Below are positions 1 to 9,129 of a DNA stretch of 64,000 bases, in pieces. Positions within the stretch are counted from its first letter, which is position 1; the number at the start of each line of letters is the position of its first letter. The notes under the pieces are model-generated. The model made no database searches and was not told the DNA's origin. It saw only the letters and a program-made list of their open reading frames with translations. Position numbers and translations under genes: made by a program. The stretch is taken from positions 248,001-312,000 of the forward strand of contig NZ_ASWO01000003.1 in the NCBI RefSeq assembly GCF_000407605.1, in the 5' to 3' direction. This DNA comes from Enterococcus sulfureus ATCC 49903 (GTDB taxonomy: Bacteria > Bacillota > Bacilli > Lactobacillales > Enterococcaceae).

Positions 1-667
1 CCCACATTTTCCAGTTTCAACAGTCGTAGGACATGCTGGACAATTGGTTTATGGTGAATTAGCAGGTAAAAAAGTCTTAGCGATGCAAGGACGCTTCCAT
101 TTTTATGAAGGTCATTCAATGGACGTTGTAACCTATCCGGTACGTGTGATGGCTGCATTAAAAGCACATTCATTGATCGTAACGAATGCTTGTGGTGGAG
201 TCAATGAAAGCTTCACACCAGGAGATTTGATGTTGATCACTGATCAAATCAACTTTATGGGCACCAATCCTTTAATTGGAAAAAATATCGATGACATGGG
301 TCCACGCTTCCCAGACATGAGTCAAGCTTTTGACCCTGAATACCGTAAAGTAGCCAAAGAAATCGGTGAGAAAAGTGGTTTGCATCTAAAAGAAGGCGTC
401 TACATGGGATTCACTGGTCCAACATATGAAACACCAGCTGAGATCCGCTTTGCCCGTACGATCGGAGCCGATGCTGTTGGGATGTCGACCGTTCCTGAAG
501 TTATCGTAGCTGTTCACAGTGGCTTACGTGTATTGGGTGTATCTTGTATTACCAACTTAGCAGCAGGGATGCAAAAAGAGTTGAATCATGAAGAAGTTGT
601 GGAAACGACAGAACGTGTCAAACAAGAGTTTAAATCATTGATCAAAGATACGCTAGCTGCGTTATAA
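1..667 (+). CDS. punA: Purine nucleoside phosphorylase PunA/PupG (5' end outside window)
   Basis: Trimeric, PNP/MTAP-family phosphorylase that splits inosine and guanosine with phosphate into base and ribose-1-phosphate in purine salvage. The reading frame is open from base 2, so the true start lies upstream of the window and the TTG at 44 is internal. Seen: the phosphate/ribose loop [32 protein letters not shown] and ITNLAAG, all hallmarks of the family and close to the mammalian PNP motifs; the Asn of ITN is the known purine contact. The C-terminus is complete. Thirteen bases separate it from deoD, so the two salvage enzymes are one operon with complementary specificities. Confidence 0.95.
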   Translation, partial: PHFPVSTVVGHAGQLVYGELAGKKVLAMQGRFHFYEGHSMDVVTYPVRVMAALKAHSLIVTNACGGVNESFTPGDLMLITDQINFMGTNPLIGKNIDDMGPRFPDMSQAFDPEYRKVAKEIGEKSGLHLKEGVYMGFTGPTYETPAEIRFARTIGADAVGMSTVPEVIVAVHSGLRVLGVSCITNLAAGMQKELNHEEVVETTERVKQEFKSLIKDTLAAL

Positions 668-680
668 AGGAGAGAATTAC

Positions 681-1385
681 ATGAGTGTACACATTGAAGC
701 CAAAGAAGGCGAAATCGCAGATAAAATTTTACTTCCTGGTGATCCGCTACGTGCCAAATATATTGCTGAAACCTTTTTAGAAGATGTCGTTTGCTACAAT
801 AACGTTCGTGGCATGTTAGGATTTACAGGAACATATAAAGGAGAGCGCATTTCTGTACAAGGAACTGGTATGGGCATGCCTTCAGCAGGGATCTACATGC
901 AAGAGTTGATCCAATCTTATGGTGTGAAAAAACTGATTCGTGTGGGGACATGTGGCGCGATTTCAGAAGATGTTCACGTGCGTGATTTGATCATCGCTCA
1001 AGGAGCTGTAACGAGTTCTTCAATGGTTCAAAAACATTTTGGTGAATTCCACTTTGCACCGATCGCTGATTTTCAGTTATTAAAAACAGCTTATGAATTA
1101 GCAACAAAAGATGGTGTAACGACACATGTCGGAAATATCTTATCAGAAGATACCTTCTATAAAGATGATATGGCGTCAACGTTACGTTTAGCTGATTATA
1201 ATGTAATGGGTGTAGAAATGGAAGCGGCGATCCTTTATTATCTAGGCGCAAAGTTTGGCGTACAAACGTTAGCGATCTGTACCGTGAGCGATCATATCGT
1301 AACTGGTGAAGAAACGAGCGCTGCAGAGCGTCAAACAACCTTTAATGACATGATTAAAATTGGCTTAGAAACAGCAATCGCATAA
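681..1385 (+). CDS. deoD: Purine nucleoside phosphorylase DeoD (hexameric type)
   Basis: Cleaves purine (deoxy)ribonucleosides, including adenosine, phosphorolytically. At 234 aa it has the usual length for the NP-I hexameric family. Family residues fall at canonical positions: His4, Gly20 and Arg24 (phosphate binding) in the LPGDPLRAK segment, RVGTCGA around the middle, GVEMEAA for ribose, and the catalytic Asp204 in TVSDH. The ATG at 681 is preceded by AAAGGAGAG. Last gene of the punA-deoD operon; a strong intrinsic terminator follows 7 bases after the stop. Confidence 0.97.
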   Translation: MSVHIEAKEGEIADKILLPGDPLRAKYIAETFLEDVVCYNNVRGMLGFTGTYKGERISVQGTGMGMPSAGIYMQELIQSYGVKKLIRVGTCGAISEDVHVRDLIIAQGAVTSSSMVQKHFGEFHFAPIADFQLLKTAYELATKDGVTTHVGNILSEDTFYKDDMASTLRLADYNVMGVEMEAAILYYLGAKFGVQTLAICTVSDHIVTGEETSAAERQTTFNDMIKIGLETAIA

Positions 1386-1391
1386 GAAAAA

Positions 1392-1437
1392 AAGCAGGTA
1401 TACAAGCCAAATTAGTGGTATACCTGCTTATTTTTTA
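1392..1437 (+). terminator. Intrinsic terminator of punA-deoD
   Basis: A perfect 12-bp stem (1392-1403 with 1418-1429) with a 14-nt loop is followed by ATTTTTTAG. It separates deoD from the dehydrogenase. Confidence 0.93.
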
Positions 1438-1477
1438 GTATTGTAGACCATGTATTAGATAGAGAGGATGAACATAG

Positions 1478-2665
1478 ATGGAAAATTTTACATTTAATGT
1501 AAGCACAGATATTCGTTTTGGGAAAGATCGTTTAGGCGAACTACCTGAAGTTTTAAATCAATTTGGAAAACGCGTTTTATTAGTATATGGCGGAGGCAGC
1601 ATTAAACGCAGCGGCCTATATGGTAAAATCATGGACCTAATGAAAGAAAACGGCAACGAAGTCTTTGAAGTTTCAGGTGTTGATCCAAATCCACGTATTG
1701 AAACAGTAGAACAAGGTGCTGAAATTTGTAAAGCAGAAGATATCGATGTGATTTTAGCTGTCGGTGGTGGTTCTGTTATTGACTGTAGTAAAGCAATCGC
1801 TGGAGGCGCATTTTATGAAGGCGATCTTTGGGAAATGGTAGAAAAACGTGGCTATATGGGCGATGCTGTACCATTAGTAACGATTTTGACTTTAGCTGCT
1901 ACAGGTAGTGAAATGAACCGTGGTTCAGTAATCACAAACTTAAAAACAAAACAAAAATTAGGCTTTGGTGGACCAAGCTTCTTACCAAAAGCTTCATTCT
2001 TAGATCCAACGTTGACGTTTACTGTAAGTGAATATCAAACAGCTGCTGGTTCTGCAGATATCTTCAGTCACTTAATGGAAAATTATTTTGACTTAACGCC
2101 AGGAACTGATGTACAAGATGGTGTAGCGGAAGGTTTGATGCGTACAGTGATCCAAAATGCACCGATCGCGTTAAAAGATCCAGAAAACTACGATGCACGT
2201 GCTAACTTAATGTGGGCAAGTAGTTTAGCATTAAATGGCTTAACAGGTAGCGGTAAAGCAGGGACTTGGTCAACTCACCCAATGGAACATGAATTAAGTG
2301 CCTTTTACGATATCACTCATGGTATTGGACTTGCGATCTTAACGCCACGTTGGATGGAACACGTATTAAACGATGAAACAGTGGATAAATTAGCTCGTTT
2401 TGCACGTGAAGTTTTCCACGTTCAAGAAAGTGTTCCAGAAATGGCAGCACGTATGGGAATCCAAAAATTATACGATTACTTTGTAGCATGTGGTATCCCA
2501 ATGACATTACCAGAAGTAGGGATCGAAGATGATTCTGCTTTTGAAGAAATGGCTGCTCAAGCTGTTGCGCACAGCAAAATCGATACTATTGGTTTCCAAC
2601 CATTAAAAAAAGAAGATGTTGTCGCAATTTATGAAGCATGTATGACACCTTCAAGCTTTATCTAA
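1478..2665 (+). CDS. Iron-containing alcohol dehydrogenase (butanol dehydrogenase/YugJ-like)
   Basis: Group III, Fe-ADH family enzyme of 395 aa, the family's normal length; probably an NAD(P)H-dependent aldehyde/alcohol oxidoreductase in mixed-acid fermentation. Seen: the nucleotide-binding AVGGGSVIDCSKAIA segment, ATGSEMN, and the metal ligands as Asp and His in GSADIFSHLMENY plus the two His of HPMEHELSAFYDITHG. Closest family type by eye is the BDH/YugJ group rather than glycerol dehydrogenase. GAGAGGA lies ahead of the ATG at 1478. Monocistronic: terminator of deoD upstream, repeat element downstream, convergent with gpmA. The exact substrate cannot be told from sequence. Confidence 0.9.
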   Translation: MENFTFNVSTDIRFGKDRLGELPEVLNQFGKRVLLVYGGGSIKRSGLYGKIMDLMKENGNEVFEVSGVDPNPRIETVEQGAEICKAEDIDVILAVGGGSVIDCSKAIAGGAFYEGDLWEMVEKRGYMGDAVPLVTILTLAATGSEMNRGSVITNLKTKQKLGFGGPSFLPKASFLDPTLTFTVSEYQTAAGSADIFSHLMENYFDLTPGTDVQDGVAEGLMRTVIQNAPIALKDPENYDARANLMWASSLALNGLTGSGKAGTWSTHPMEHELSAFYDITHGIGLAILTPRWMEHVLNDETVDKLARFAREVFHVQESVPEMAARMGIQKLYDYFVACGIPMTLPEVGIEDDSAFEEMAAQAVAHSKIDTIGFQPLKKEDVVAIYEACMTPSSFI

Positions 2666-2670
2666 ATAAA

Positions 2671-2837
2671 AAAAGAGGGTGTGATAGAAATTTGTCACAC
2701 CCCCTTAATAAAAAGACGGCGTTTCAGAAGTAGCTCCGTCAAAAATAAGCCGAGTCATTACCGAAATAGGTGAACCTATTATCGGAATGATACGGCTTAT
2801 TTTTTGGAGCTGCCCACTTCTTTGACAGCCTCTTTTT
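2671..2837. repeat. Palindromic intergenic repeat, full copy A
   Basis: About 167 bp filling the gap between the convergent dehydrogenase and gpmA genes. It holds a GGGTGTGA/TCACACCC hairpin (2677-2684 with 2695-2702) and a nested structure: GTAGCTCC/GGAGCTGC (2730-2737, 2806-2813) enclosing AAAATAAGCCG/CGGCTTATTTT (2742-2752, 2793-2803). Its reverse complement aligns end to end with the element at 30486-30656, roughly 75-80% identical by eye. T tracts at both ends suggest it also serves as a two-way terminator. Confidence 0.9.
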
Positions 2838-2839
2838 AA

Positions 2840-3526
2840 TTATAAGTAGTATTTTTTCGCTACTGATAAGTCATCGTTTAATTCGTAAACTAAAGGTTGA
2901 CCAGTAGGGATTTCTAGATCCATGATATCTTCATCAGAGATTTGTTCGATGTGTTTTGCTAATGCACGTAAAGAGTTACCGTGAGCTGCTACTAAAACAG
3001 TTTTACCGTCTAATAAAGCAGGCGCGATTTCATCTTGCCAGAAAGGTAAAGCACGTTCTAGAGTTACTTTTAAGTTTTCTCCTCCAGGTACGTCGCGAGG
3101 GTCTAGGTCAGCGTAACGACGGTCGTTTGCTGCAGAACCTTCATCAGTTGCTTCCATTAATGGAGGCAATACATCGTATGAACGACGCCAAATGTGCACT
3201 TGGTCATCTCCGTATTTTTCAGCAGTTTCTTGCTTGTTTAATCCTTGTAATTTACCATAATGACGTTCGTTTAAGCGCCAAGATTTTGTTTGAGGTACCC
3301 ATAATTGATCAGAGTATTCTAAAATGTAGTTACAAGTTTTGATGGCACGTGTTAAAACAGAAGTGTAGGCAACGTCAAATTCGATCCCTGCTTCTTTGAT
3401 TTTACGTCCGCCTTCTTTGGCTTCTTCAACACCTTCAGGGGCTAAATCAACATCCGCCCAACCAGTGAATTGGTTTAATTTGTTCCATTCGCTTAATCCA
3501 TGACGAGAAAAAACTAATTTTGGCAT
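2840..3526 (-). CDS. gpmA: 2,3-bisphosphoglycerate-dependent phosphoglycerate mutase
   Basis: Interconverts 3- and 2-phosphoglycerate in glycolysis. The 228-aa protein carries the histidine phosphatase signature [12 protein letters not shown] with the phosphorylated His9, the FTGWADVDL segment typical of dPGM, and the second catalytic His in [10 protein letters not shown]. The start has AAGGAGAG 8 bases upstream. It has its own promoter in the 86-bp gap after rpiA and shares the repeat at 2671-2837 as 3' region with the convergent dehydrogenase. Confidence 0.97.
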   Translation of the reverse strand: MPKLVFSRHGLSEWNKLNQFTGWADVDLAPEGVEEAKEGGRKIKEAGIEFDVAYTSVLTRAIKTCNYILEYSDQLWVPQTKSWRLNERHYGKLQGLNKQETAEKYGDDQVHIWRRSYDVLPPLMEATDEGSAANDRRYADLDPRDVPGGENLKVTLERALPFWQDEIAPALLDGKTVLVAAHGNSLRALAKHIEQISDEDIMDLEIPTGQPLVYELNDDLSVAKKYYL

Positions 3527-3576
3527 AAAAAAACTCTCCTTTTGTGTGGTTTTCCGAAATTTTTCATTCCGTGTTT

Positions 3577-3605
3577 ATTGTACACTTTTTTACATAGTTT
3601 TTCCA
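3577..3605 (-). promoter_or_regulatory. gpmA promoter
   Basis: Read on the minus strand: -35 TGGAAA, 17-bp spacer, -10 TACAAT, about 50 bp ahead of the gpmA start. The -35 box matches consensus at 4 of 6 positions. Confidence 0.55.
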
Positions 3606-3612
3606 CGAAAAT

Positions 3613-4305
3613 CTATAAGGTATCTGTTTTGCTTGGTACGTGGATCGTTTTCACACCGTCTGCAGCACCCACGATGATCGTATGCGCCATATCTAGAAAT
3701 AAACCATGCTCCACAACACCAACTAAATGATCCAATTCATCCGCAAGTGCATGCGGCGCTCGGATTTCTTCTAAGTGAAGATCGATAATATGGTGTTTAC
3801 AATCGGTCACTAATTTTTCGCCGTCTTGATCTAAACGAAACGTTGGATGGTACTCTTGGCTTTCAAAATAGCTAAACAATTGTTCTTCTCCGTACGGAAT
3901 GACTTCGATAGGGAGGGGGAAGTTTCCTAAATGTTCGACTAATTTTGATTCATCTACGATCCAAATGACTTGTTTGGAATTTGACGCGACGATTTTTTCA
4001 AATAGTAAAGCTGCGCCGCCACCTTTGATTCCATGAAACTCTGCAGATACTTCATCCGCGCCGTCGACTACAACATCCACGTAAGGGACTTCATCGATCG
4101 TGGCAACTGGGATCTGACAATCGATGGCTTGCTGTTTAGAAGCAAAAGAAGTGGGAACACCGGTAATCTGCAAGTGTTCGTCACGTACGCGTCGGCCAAG
4201 TTCTTCAATAAAATAGTACGCAGTTGAACCGGTTCCTAATCCTACGATCATCCCGTCTGTAATATAAGAGGCTGCTTCAATTCCTACGAGCTGTTTTAAA
4301 TTCAT
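3613..4305 (-). CDS. rpiA: Ribose-5-phosphate isomerase A
   Basis: Interconverts ribose-5-phosphate and ribulose-5-phosphate in the pentose phosphate pathway. Family motifs seen: GLGTGSTA near the N-terminus, DGADEV with the catalytic Asp, and the GGGAALLFEKIVA segment. I place the start at the ATG at 4305 (protein begins MNLKQLVG, 230 aa) because AAAGGTG sits 6 bases ahead of it; the ATG at 4311 touches the binding site and the frame extension to 4359 runs through the promoter. Upstream of gpmA, same strand, but each has its own promoter. Confidence 0.95.
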   Translation of the reverse strand: MNLKQLVGIEAASYITDGMIVGLGTGSTAYYFIEELGRRVRDEHLQITGVPTSFASKQQAIDCQIPVATIDEVPYVDVVVDGADEVSAEFHGIKGGGAALLFEKIVASNSKQVIWIVDESKLVEHLGNFPLPIEVIPYGEEQLFSYFESQEYHPTFRLDQDGEKLVTDCKHHIIDLHLEEIRAPHALADELDHLVGVVEHGLFLDMAHTIIVGAADGVKTIHVPSKTDTL

Positions 4306-4339
4306 GTCCATCACCTTTATGTTTAGATTTGTTACTTCT

Positions 4340-4368
4340 ATTATAGTAAGAAAGATCAAAAATAGACA
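4340..4368 (-). promoter_or_regulatory. rpiA promoter
   Basis: On the minus strand a consensus -10 TATAAT (4340-4345) lies 35 bp before the rpiA start; the -35 region 17 bp further (TGTCTA) is weak. Confidence 0.5.
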
Positions 4369-4433
4369 GTCTAGACCGAAAAGATGAGAAAAAATTTTAT
4401 TCGAAAAAAATGAAAAAAACTCTACAAGATTTA

Positions 4434-4462
4434 TTGACAGCTTTGAAAATGCATGTTAATCT
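4434..4462 (+). promoter_or_regulatory. str operon promoter (rpsL)
   Basis: Consensus -35 TTGACA (4434-4439), 17-bp spacer, and an extended -10 TGT-TAATCT (4454-4462). Transcription would start near 4469, giving a leader of about 155 nt before rpsL. Confidence 0.8.
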
Positions 4463-4483
4463 ATTAGAGGTGCTTTAAATACA

Positions 4484-4556
4484 GGTCTCATTTTGAGACG
4501 TGCTGACTGTGAAAGTACACTTTCATGCAAGGCAACTGTCGTTTGCATTATTTTTT
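4484..4556 (+). promoter_or_regulatory. rpsL leader with three hairpins, the last terminator-like
   Basis: Hairpin 1: GTCTCA/TGAGAC (4485-4490, 4494-4499). Hairpin 2: GAAAG/CTTTC (4511-4515, 4520-4524), extendable by U4510-A4525. Hairpin 3: ATGCAA/TTGCAT (4525-4530, 4543-4548), followed by TATTTTTTAT. Hairpins 2 and 3 compete for A4525. This looks like a transcription attenuator ahead of the str operon; function is inferred. Confidence 0.5.
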
Positions 4557-4624
4557 ATCTAAAAAAAAGAACCACCTGGATGTGTGGGTCTATATCAGAG
4601 AATCAGGAAGGAGGATGACAAGGG

Positions 4625-5038
4625 ATGCCTACAATTAATCAATTAGTACGTAAACCTCGTAAATCTAAGGTTGAAAAATCAAATTCACCTGCACTTAATA
4701 AAGGATACAACAGCTTCAAAAAAACTCAAACAAATGTGAGTTCACCTCAAAAACGTGGGGTAGCTACACGTGTGGGAACTATGACTCCTAAAAAACCGAA
4801 CTCGGCTTTACGTAAATATGCACGTGTTCGTTTATCTAACTTAATCGAAGTTACTGCTTATATCCCAGGTATTGGCCATAACTTACAAGAACATAGCGTG
4901 GTTTTACTACGTGGTGGACGTGTAAAAGATTTACCTGGAGTACGTTACCATATCGTTCGTGGAGCGTTAGATACGGCTGGAGTTACTGACCGTAAACAAT
5001 CTCGTTCTAAATACGGAACAAAACGTCCTAAAGCTTAA
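4625..5038 (+). CDS. rpsL: 30S ribosomal protein S12
   Basis: Decoding-centre protein, first gene of the str operon. The 137-aa length is the Gram-positive form, with an insert after residue 24 (KGYNSFKK region) compared with E. coli. The two streptomycin-critical lysines are wild type: Lys56 in TPKKPNS and Lys101 in GRVKDLPG. Asp102 is the residue that is methylthiolated in E. coli. AAGGAGG lies 11 bases before the ATG. Sixty-nine bases separate it from rpsG. Confidence 0.99.
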   Translation: MPTINQLVRKPRKSKVEKSNSPALNKGYNSFKKTQTNVSSPQKRGVATRVGTMTPKKPNSALRKYARVRLSNLIEVTAYIPGIGHNLQEHSVVLLRGGRVKDLPGVRYHIVRGALDTAGVTDRKQSRSKYGTKRPKA

Positions 5039-5107
5039 GTCTTTTAAGACGATAAACAGAACAAAACATACTATAAAAAAACCACTTTTCGGAAGGAGGA
5101 GTTACGG

Positions 5108-5578
5108 ATGCCTCGTAAAGGTCCTGTTGCAAAACGTGATGTCTTACCAGATCCTATTTATAACTCAAAATTAGTAACTCGCTTAATCAACCGTGTAATG
5201 ATCGACGGAAAACGCGGAGTTGCTGCAAATATCATCTACAATTCATTTGATATTATCAAAGAATCTACAGGTAATGATCCATTGGAAGTTTTCGAACAAG
5301 CAATGAAAAACATTATGCCTGTATTAGAAGTAAAAGCTCGTCGTGTTGGGGGTTCTAACTATCAAGTACCAGTTGAAGTTCGCCCTGAACGTCGTACTAC
5401 TTTAGGTCTTCGTTGGGTTGTAAACTACGCTCGTTTGCGTGGAGAGCACACAATGGAAGAACGTCTAGCAAAAGAAATCATGGATGCTGCCAATAACACT
5501 GGTGCTTCTGTTAAAAAACGCGAAGACACTCACAAAATGGCTGATGCTAACCGTGCATTTGCACACTATCGTTGGTAA
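5108..5578 (+). CDS. rpsG: 30S ribosomal protein S7
   Basis: Primary 16S rRNA 3'-domain binder that nucleates head assembly of the small subunit; in E. coli it is the translational repressor of the str operon. Length 156 aa is standard. Seen: [12 protein letters not shown] start, the [16 protein letters not shown] rRNA-binding hairpin and the C-terminal FAHYRW. GGAAGGAGG precedes the ATG. A perfect hairpin follows before fusA. Confidence 0.99.
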   Translation: MPRKGPVAKRDVLPDPIYNSKLVTRLINRVMIDGKRGVAANIIYNSFDIIKESTGNDPLEVFEQAMKNIMPVLEVKARRVGGSNYQVPVEVRPERRTTLGLRWVVNYARLRGEHTMEERLAKEIMDAANNTGASVKKREDTHKMADANRAFAHYRW

Positions 5579-5583
5579 GATTT

Positions 5584-5606
5584 ATTCCGCATATTTTATG
5601 CGGAAT
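5584..5606 (+). other. Hairpin between rpsG and fusA
   Basis: ATTCCGCATA (5584-5593) pairs perfectly with TATGCGGAAT (5597-5606) around a 3-nt loop, 5 bases after the rpsG stop. No T tract follows, so it is not a typical terminator; it may be an mRNA processing or stability element. Confidence 0.7.
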
Positions 5607-5654
5607 TTAGCTCTAACAACCATGTACTCGTAATGAGAGGAGAACACAACGAAT

Positions 5655-7739
5655 ATGGCAAGAGAATTTTCTTTAGAAAACACTCGTAATATCGGAATCA
5701 TGGCCCACGTTGATGCTGGTAAAACAACAACAACAGAACGTATCTTGTACTACACTGGTCGTATCCACAAAATTGGTGAAACTCATGAAGGAGCTTCACA
5801 AATGGACTGGATGGAACAAGAACAAGAACGCGGGATCACGATTACATCTGCGGCAACTACTGCTCAATGGAAAGGGAACCGTGTCAACATCATTGACACT
5901 CCTGGACACGTGGATTTCACGATCGAAGTACAACGTTCATTACGCGTACTTGATGGCGCAGTAACTGTTTTAGACTCACAATCAGGTGTAGAACCTCAAA
6001 CAGAAACTGTTTGGCGTCAAGCAACAGAATATGGCGTTCCACGTATCGTATTCTGTAACAAAATGGACAAAATCGGTGCAGATTTCTTATACTCTGTATC
6101 AACTTTACATGACCGTTTACAAGCAAACGCTCATCCAATCCAATTACCAATTGGTGCGGAAGATGATTTCACAGGAATCATTGACCTTGTGACAATGAAA
6201 GCTGAAATCTACACAAATGACTTAGGTACTGAGATCCAAGAAACTGAAATCCCAGAAGAATACCGTGAGTTAGCTGAAGAATGGCATGAAAAATTAGTGG
6301 AAGCTGTAGCGGAAACTGATGAAGACTTAACAATGAAATTCTTAGAAGGTGAAGAAATCACTGTCGAAGAATTAAAAGAAGGAATCCGTAAAGCGACTGT
6401 AGCGGTAGAATTCTACCCTGTAATGTGTGGTACGGCCTTCAAAAATAAAGGGGTTCAATTATTACTAGATGCGGTAATCGATTACTTACCATCACCTCTA
6501 GATATCCCTGCAATCAATGGGATTGACCCTAAAACGGACGAAGAAGTTACTCGTCCAGCTGACGATGAAGCTCCATTTGCATCATTAGCGTTTAAAGTTA
6601 TGACTGACCCATTCGTAGGTCGTCTAACATTCTTCCGTGTGTATTCAGGTGTATTAGAATCAGGTTCTTACGTATTGAATGCTTCTAAAGGCAAACGTGA
6701 ACGTATTGGACGTATTCTACAAATGCACGCGAACACACGTCAAGAAATCCAAAAAGTATACTCAGGAGATATCGCTGCAGCTGTTGGATTGAAAGATACA
6801 ACAACTGGGGATACATTATGTGCTGAAAATTCACCAGTTATCCTTGAATCGATTGAATTCCCTGATCCAGTTATCGAAGTAGCTGTTGAACCTAAATCAA
6901 AAGCTGACCAAGATAAAATGGGTCTTGCTCTACAAAAACTAGCTGAAGAAGATCCATCATTCCGCGTTGAAACAAACGTTGAAACTGGTGAAACTGTAAT
7001 CGCTGGTATGGGTGAGTTGCATTTAGATGTATTAGTTGACCGTATGCGTCGTGAGTTCAAAGTGGAAGCAAACGTAGGTGCTCCTCAAGTATCTTACCGT
7101 GAAACTTTCCGTGCTGCGACAAATGCAGAGGGTAAATTTGTACGTCAATCAGGTGGTAAAGGTCAATACGGTCACGTATGGATCGAATTTACACCTAACG
7201 AAGAAGGTGGCGGTTTCGAATTCGAAAACGCGATCGTCGGTGGGGTTGTTCCTCGTGAATACATCCCAGCTGTTGAAAAAGGTCTTGAAGACTCAATGGC
7301 AAATGGTGTGTTGGCTGGATATCCATTAGTAGATATCAAAGCGAAACTTTATGATGGTTCTTACCATGATGTCGATTCGAATGAAACAGCCTTCCGTGTT
7401 GCTGCTTCTATGGCGCTACGTGCGGCTGCGAAGAAAGCACAACCAGCTATCCTTGAACCAATGATGAAAGTTACTGTAACTGTACCAGAAGATTACTTAG
7501 GTGATGTAATGGGACACGTAACTGCTCGTCGTGGACGCGTTGAAGGTATGGAAGCACATGGTAATGCGCAAATCGTAAATGCTATCGTGCCTTTATCTGA
7601 AATGTTTGGATATGCAACAACTCTACGTTCTTCAACTCAAGGACGCGGAACATTCATGATGGTATTTGACCACTATGAAGATGTACCGAAATCAATTCAA
7701 GAAGAAATTATTAAGAAAAACGGCGGAAAAGCTGAATAA
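5655..7739 (+). CDS. fusA: Elongation factor G
   Basis: GTPase that moves tRNA and mRNA through the ribosome and works with RRF in recycling. 694 aa, standard. G-domain motifs: P-loop AHVDAGKT (17-24), the switch [19 protein letters not shown], and [10 protein letters not shown]. Domains II-V follow, with the domain IV loop region ([13 protein letters not shown]) intact. GAGAGGAG precedes the ATG. Third gene of the str operon; tuf follows after 150 bp that carry a possible separate promoter. Confidence 0.99.
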   Translation: MAREFSLENTRNIGIMAHVDAGKTTTTERILYYTGRIHKIGETHEGASQMDWMEQEQERGITITSAATTAQWKGNRVNIIDTPGHVDFTIEVQRSLRVLDGAVTVLDSQSGVEPQTETVWRQATEYGVPRIVFCNKMDKIGADFLYSVSTLHDRLQANAHPIQLPIGAEDDFTGIIDLVTMKAEIYTNDLGTEIQETEIPEEYRELAEEWHEKLVEAVAETDEDLTMKFLEGEEITVEELKEGIRKATVAVEFYPVMCGTAFKNKGVQLLLDAVIDYLPSPLDIPAINGIDPKTDEEVTRPADDEAPFASLAFKVMTDPFVGRLTFFRVYSGVLESGSYVLNASKGKRERIGRILQMHANTRQEIQKVYSGDIAAAVGLKDTTTGDTLCAENSPVILESIEFPDPVIEVAVEPKSKADQDKMGLALQKLAEEDPSFRVETNVETGETVIAGMGELHLDVLVDRMRREFKVEANVGAPQVSYRETFRAATNAEGKFVRQSGGKGQYGHVWIEFTPNEEGGGFEFENAIVGGVVPREYIPAVEKGLEDSMANGVLAGYPLVDIKAKLYDGSYHDVDSNETAFRVAASMALRAAAKKAQPAILEPMMKVTVTVPEDYLGDVMGHVTARRGRVEGMEAHGNAQIVNAIVPLSEMFGYATTLRSSTQGRGTFMMVFDHYEDVPKSIQEEIIKKNGGKAE

Positions 7740-7771
7740 TTTTTAATCATTCTTGAAATGCTTCAAAAAAC

Positions 7772-7800
7772 TATATTTTTTTGAAACTTTCGTGTACAAT
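7772..7800 (+). promoter_or_regulatory. Possible tuf promoter
   Basis: A -10-like TACAAT at 7795-7800 lies 90 bp before tuf; the -35 position (TATATT) is poor. A separate tuf promoter is common in Firmicutes, but the sequence alone gives weak support. Confidence 0.35.
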
Positions 7801-7816
7801 AATGAACGATGATATG

Positions 7817-7846
7817 GGAAAGGGATCGATCTTTCGATTCCTTACC
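7817..7846 (+). promoter_or_regulatory. tuf leader hairpin
   Basis: GGAAAGGGATCGA (7817-7829) pairs with TCGATTCCTTACC (7834-7846): 13 positions with one A-A mismatch and one G-U, loop of four. No T tract. It would lie in the 5' leader of tuf if the promoter at 7772-7800 is real. Confidence 0.5.
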
Positions 7847-7889
7847 TATCAGATAAAATACTTTAAAACACTTAGGAGGAACATATAAA

Positions 7890-9077
7890 ATGGCAAAAGA
7901 AAAATTTGACCGTTCTAAACCCCATGTAAACATCGGTACTATCGGACACGTTGACCATGGTAAAACTACTTTAACAGCTGCAATCACAACTGTTTTATCT
8001 AAAAAAGGTTTGGCACAAGCTTCTGCTTACGACCAAATCGATGGTGCTCCTGAAGAGCGCGAACGCGGAATCACTATCTCAACTGCTCACGTTGAGTACG
8101 AAACTGAAGCACGTCACTACGCTCACGTAGACTGCCCAGGTCACGCGGATTACGTTAAAAACATGATCACTGGTGCTGCTCAAATGGACGGCGCGATCTT
8201 AGTAGTATCTGCTGCTGATGGTCCTATGCCTCAAACACGTGAACACATCTTGTTATCTCGTAACGTAGGTGTTCCTTACATCGTTGTATTCTTAAACAAA
8301 ATGGATATGGTTGATGACGAAGAATTATTAGAATTAGTAGAAATGGAAGTTCGTGACTTATTATCAGAATACGATTTCCCAGGCGATGACACTCCAGTTG
8401 TTGCAGGTTCTGCTTTGAAAGCTTTAGAAGGCGACGCTTCTTACGAAGAAAAAATCATGGAATTAATGGCTGCAGTTGACGAGTACATCCCAACTCCAAC
8501 TCGTGACACTGACAAACCATTCATGATGCCAGTTGAGGATGTATTCTCAATCACTGGACGTGGTACTGTTGCTACAGGTCGTGTTGAACGTGGACAAGTT
8601 CGCGTTGGTGACGTTGTAGATATCGTTGGTATCGCTGACGAAACTGCTCAAACAACTGTAACAGGTGTTGAAATGTTCCGTAAATTATTAGACTACGCTG
8701 AAGCAGGCGATAACATCGGTGCTTTATTACGTGGTGTTGCTCGTGAAGACATCCAACGTGGACAAGTTTTAGCTAAACCAGCTTCAATCACTCCACATAC
8801 AAAATTCTCTGCTGAAGTATACGTATTAAGCAAAGAAGAAGGTGGACGTCATACTCCATTCTTCACTAACTACCGTCCACAGTTCTACTTCCGTACAACT
8901 GACGTGACTGGTGTTATCGAATTACCAGAAGGTACTGAAATGGTAATGCCTGGTGATAACGTAACTATCGAAGTTGAATTAATCCACCCAATCGCGATCG
9001 AAGAAGGAACTCGTTTCTCTATTCGTGAAGGCGGACGTACTGTTGGTTCAGGCGTTGTTTCTACAATCCACGCTTAA
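7890..9077 (+). CDS. tuf: Elongation factor Tu
   Basis: GTPase that delivers aminoacyl-tRNA to the ribosome. 395 aa with the P-loop GHVDHGKT (19-26), [23 protein letters not shown] with the catalytic His, and NKMDMVDD; beta-barrel domains II and III complete. TTAGGAGG lies upstream of the ATG. Codon choice is strongly biased, as expected for one of the most abundant proteins. Ends the str operon at a strong terminator. Confidence 0.99.
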   Translation: MAKEKFDRSKPHVNIGTIGHVDHGKTTLTAAITTVLSKKGLAQASAYDQIDGAPEERERGITISTAHVEYETEARHYAHVDCPGHADYVKNMITGAAQMDGAILVVSAADGPMPQTREHILLSRNVGVPYIVVFLNKMDMVDDEELLELVEMEVRDLLSEYDFPGDDTPVVAGSALKALEGDASYEEKIMELMAAVDEYIPTPTRDTDKPFMMPVEDVFSITGRGTVATGRVERGQVRVGDVVDIVGIADETAQTTVTGVEMFRKLLDYAEAGDNIGALLRGVAREDIQRGQVLAKPASITPHTKFSAEVYVLSKEEGGRHTPFFTNYRPQFYFRTTDVTGVIELPEGTEMVMPGDNVTIEVELIHPIAIEEGTRFSIREGGRTVGSGVVSTIHA

Positions 9078-9093
9078 TTCTAACTTTACAATC

Positions 9094-9129
9094 AAAAAGA
9101 CTGATGAATTTATTCATCAGTCTTTTTTT
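9094..9129 (+). terminator. Terminator of tuf, also usable from the minus strand
   Basis: AAAAAGACTGATGAAT pairs with ATTCATCAGTCTTTTT, followed by more T. The right arm is at the same time the last codons and stop of the convergent nitroreductase gene (stop at 9110-9112). Confidence 0.93.

Noticed and set aside
991-1338. Long antisense frames inside deoD and inside many ribosomal genes (e.g. 6740-7060, 14239-14514, 16042-16380, 21834-22094)
   Set aside because: They are shadows of the real coding strand, lack ribosome binding sites and show no family features.
2956-3342. 128-residue frame opposite gpmA
   Set aside because: gpmA is a complete, conserved gene on the other strand; the frame is its shadow.
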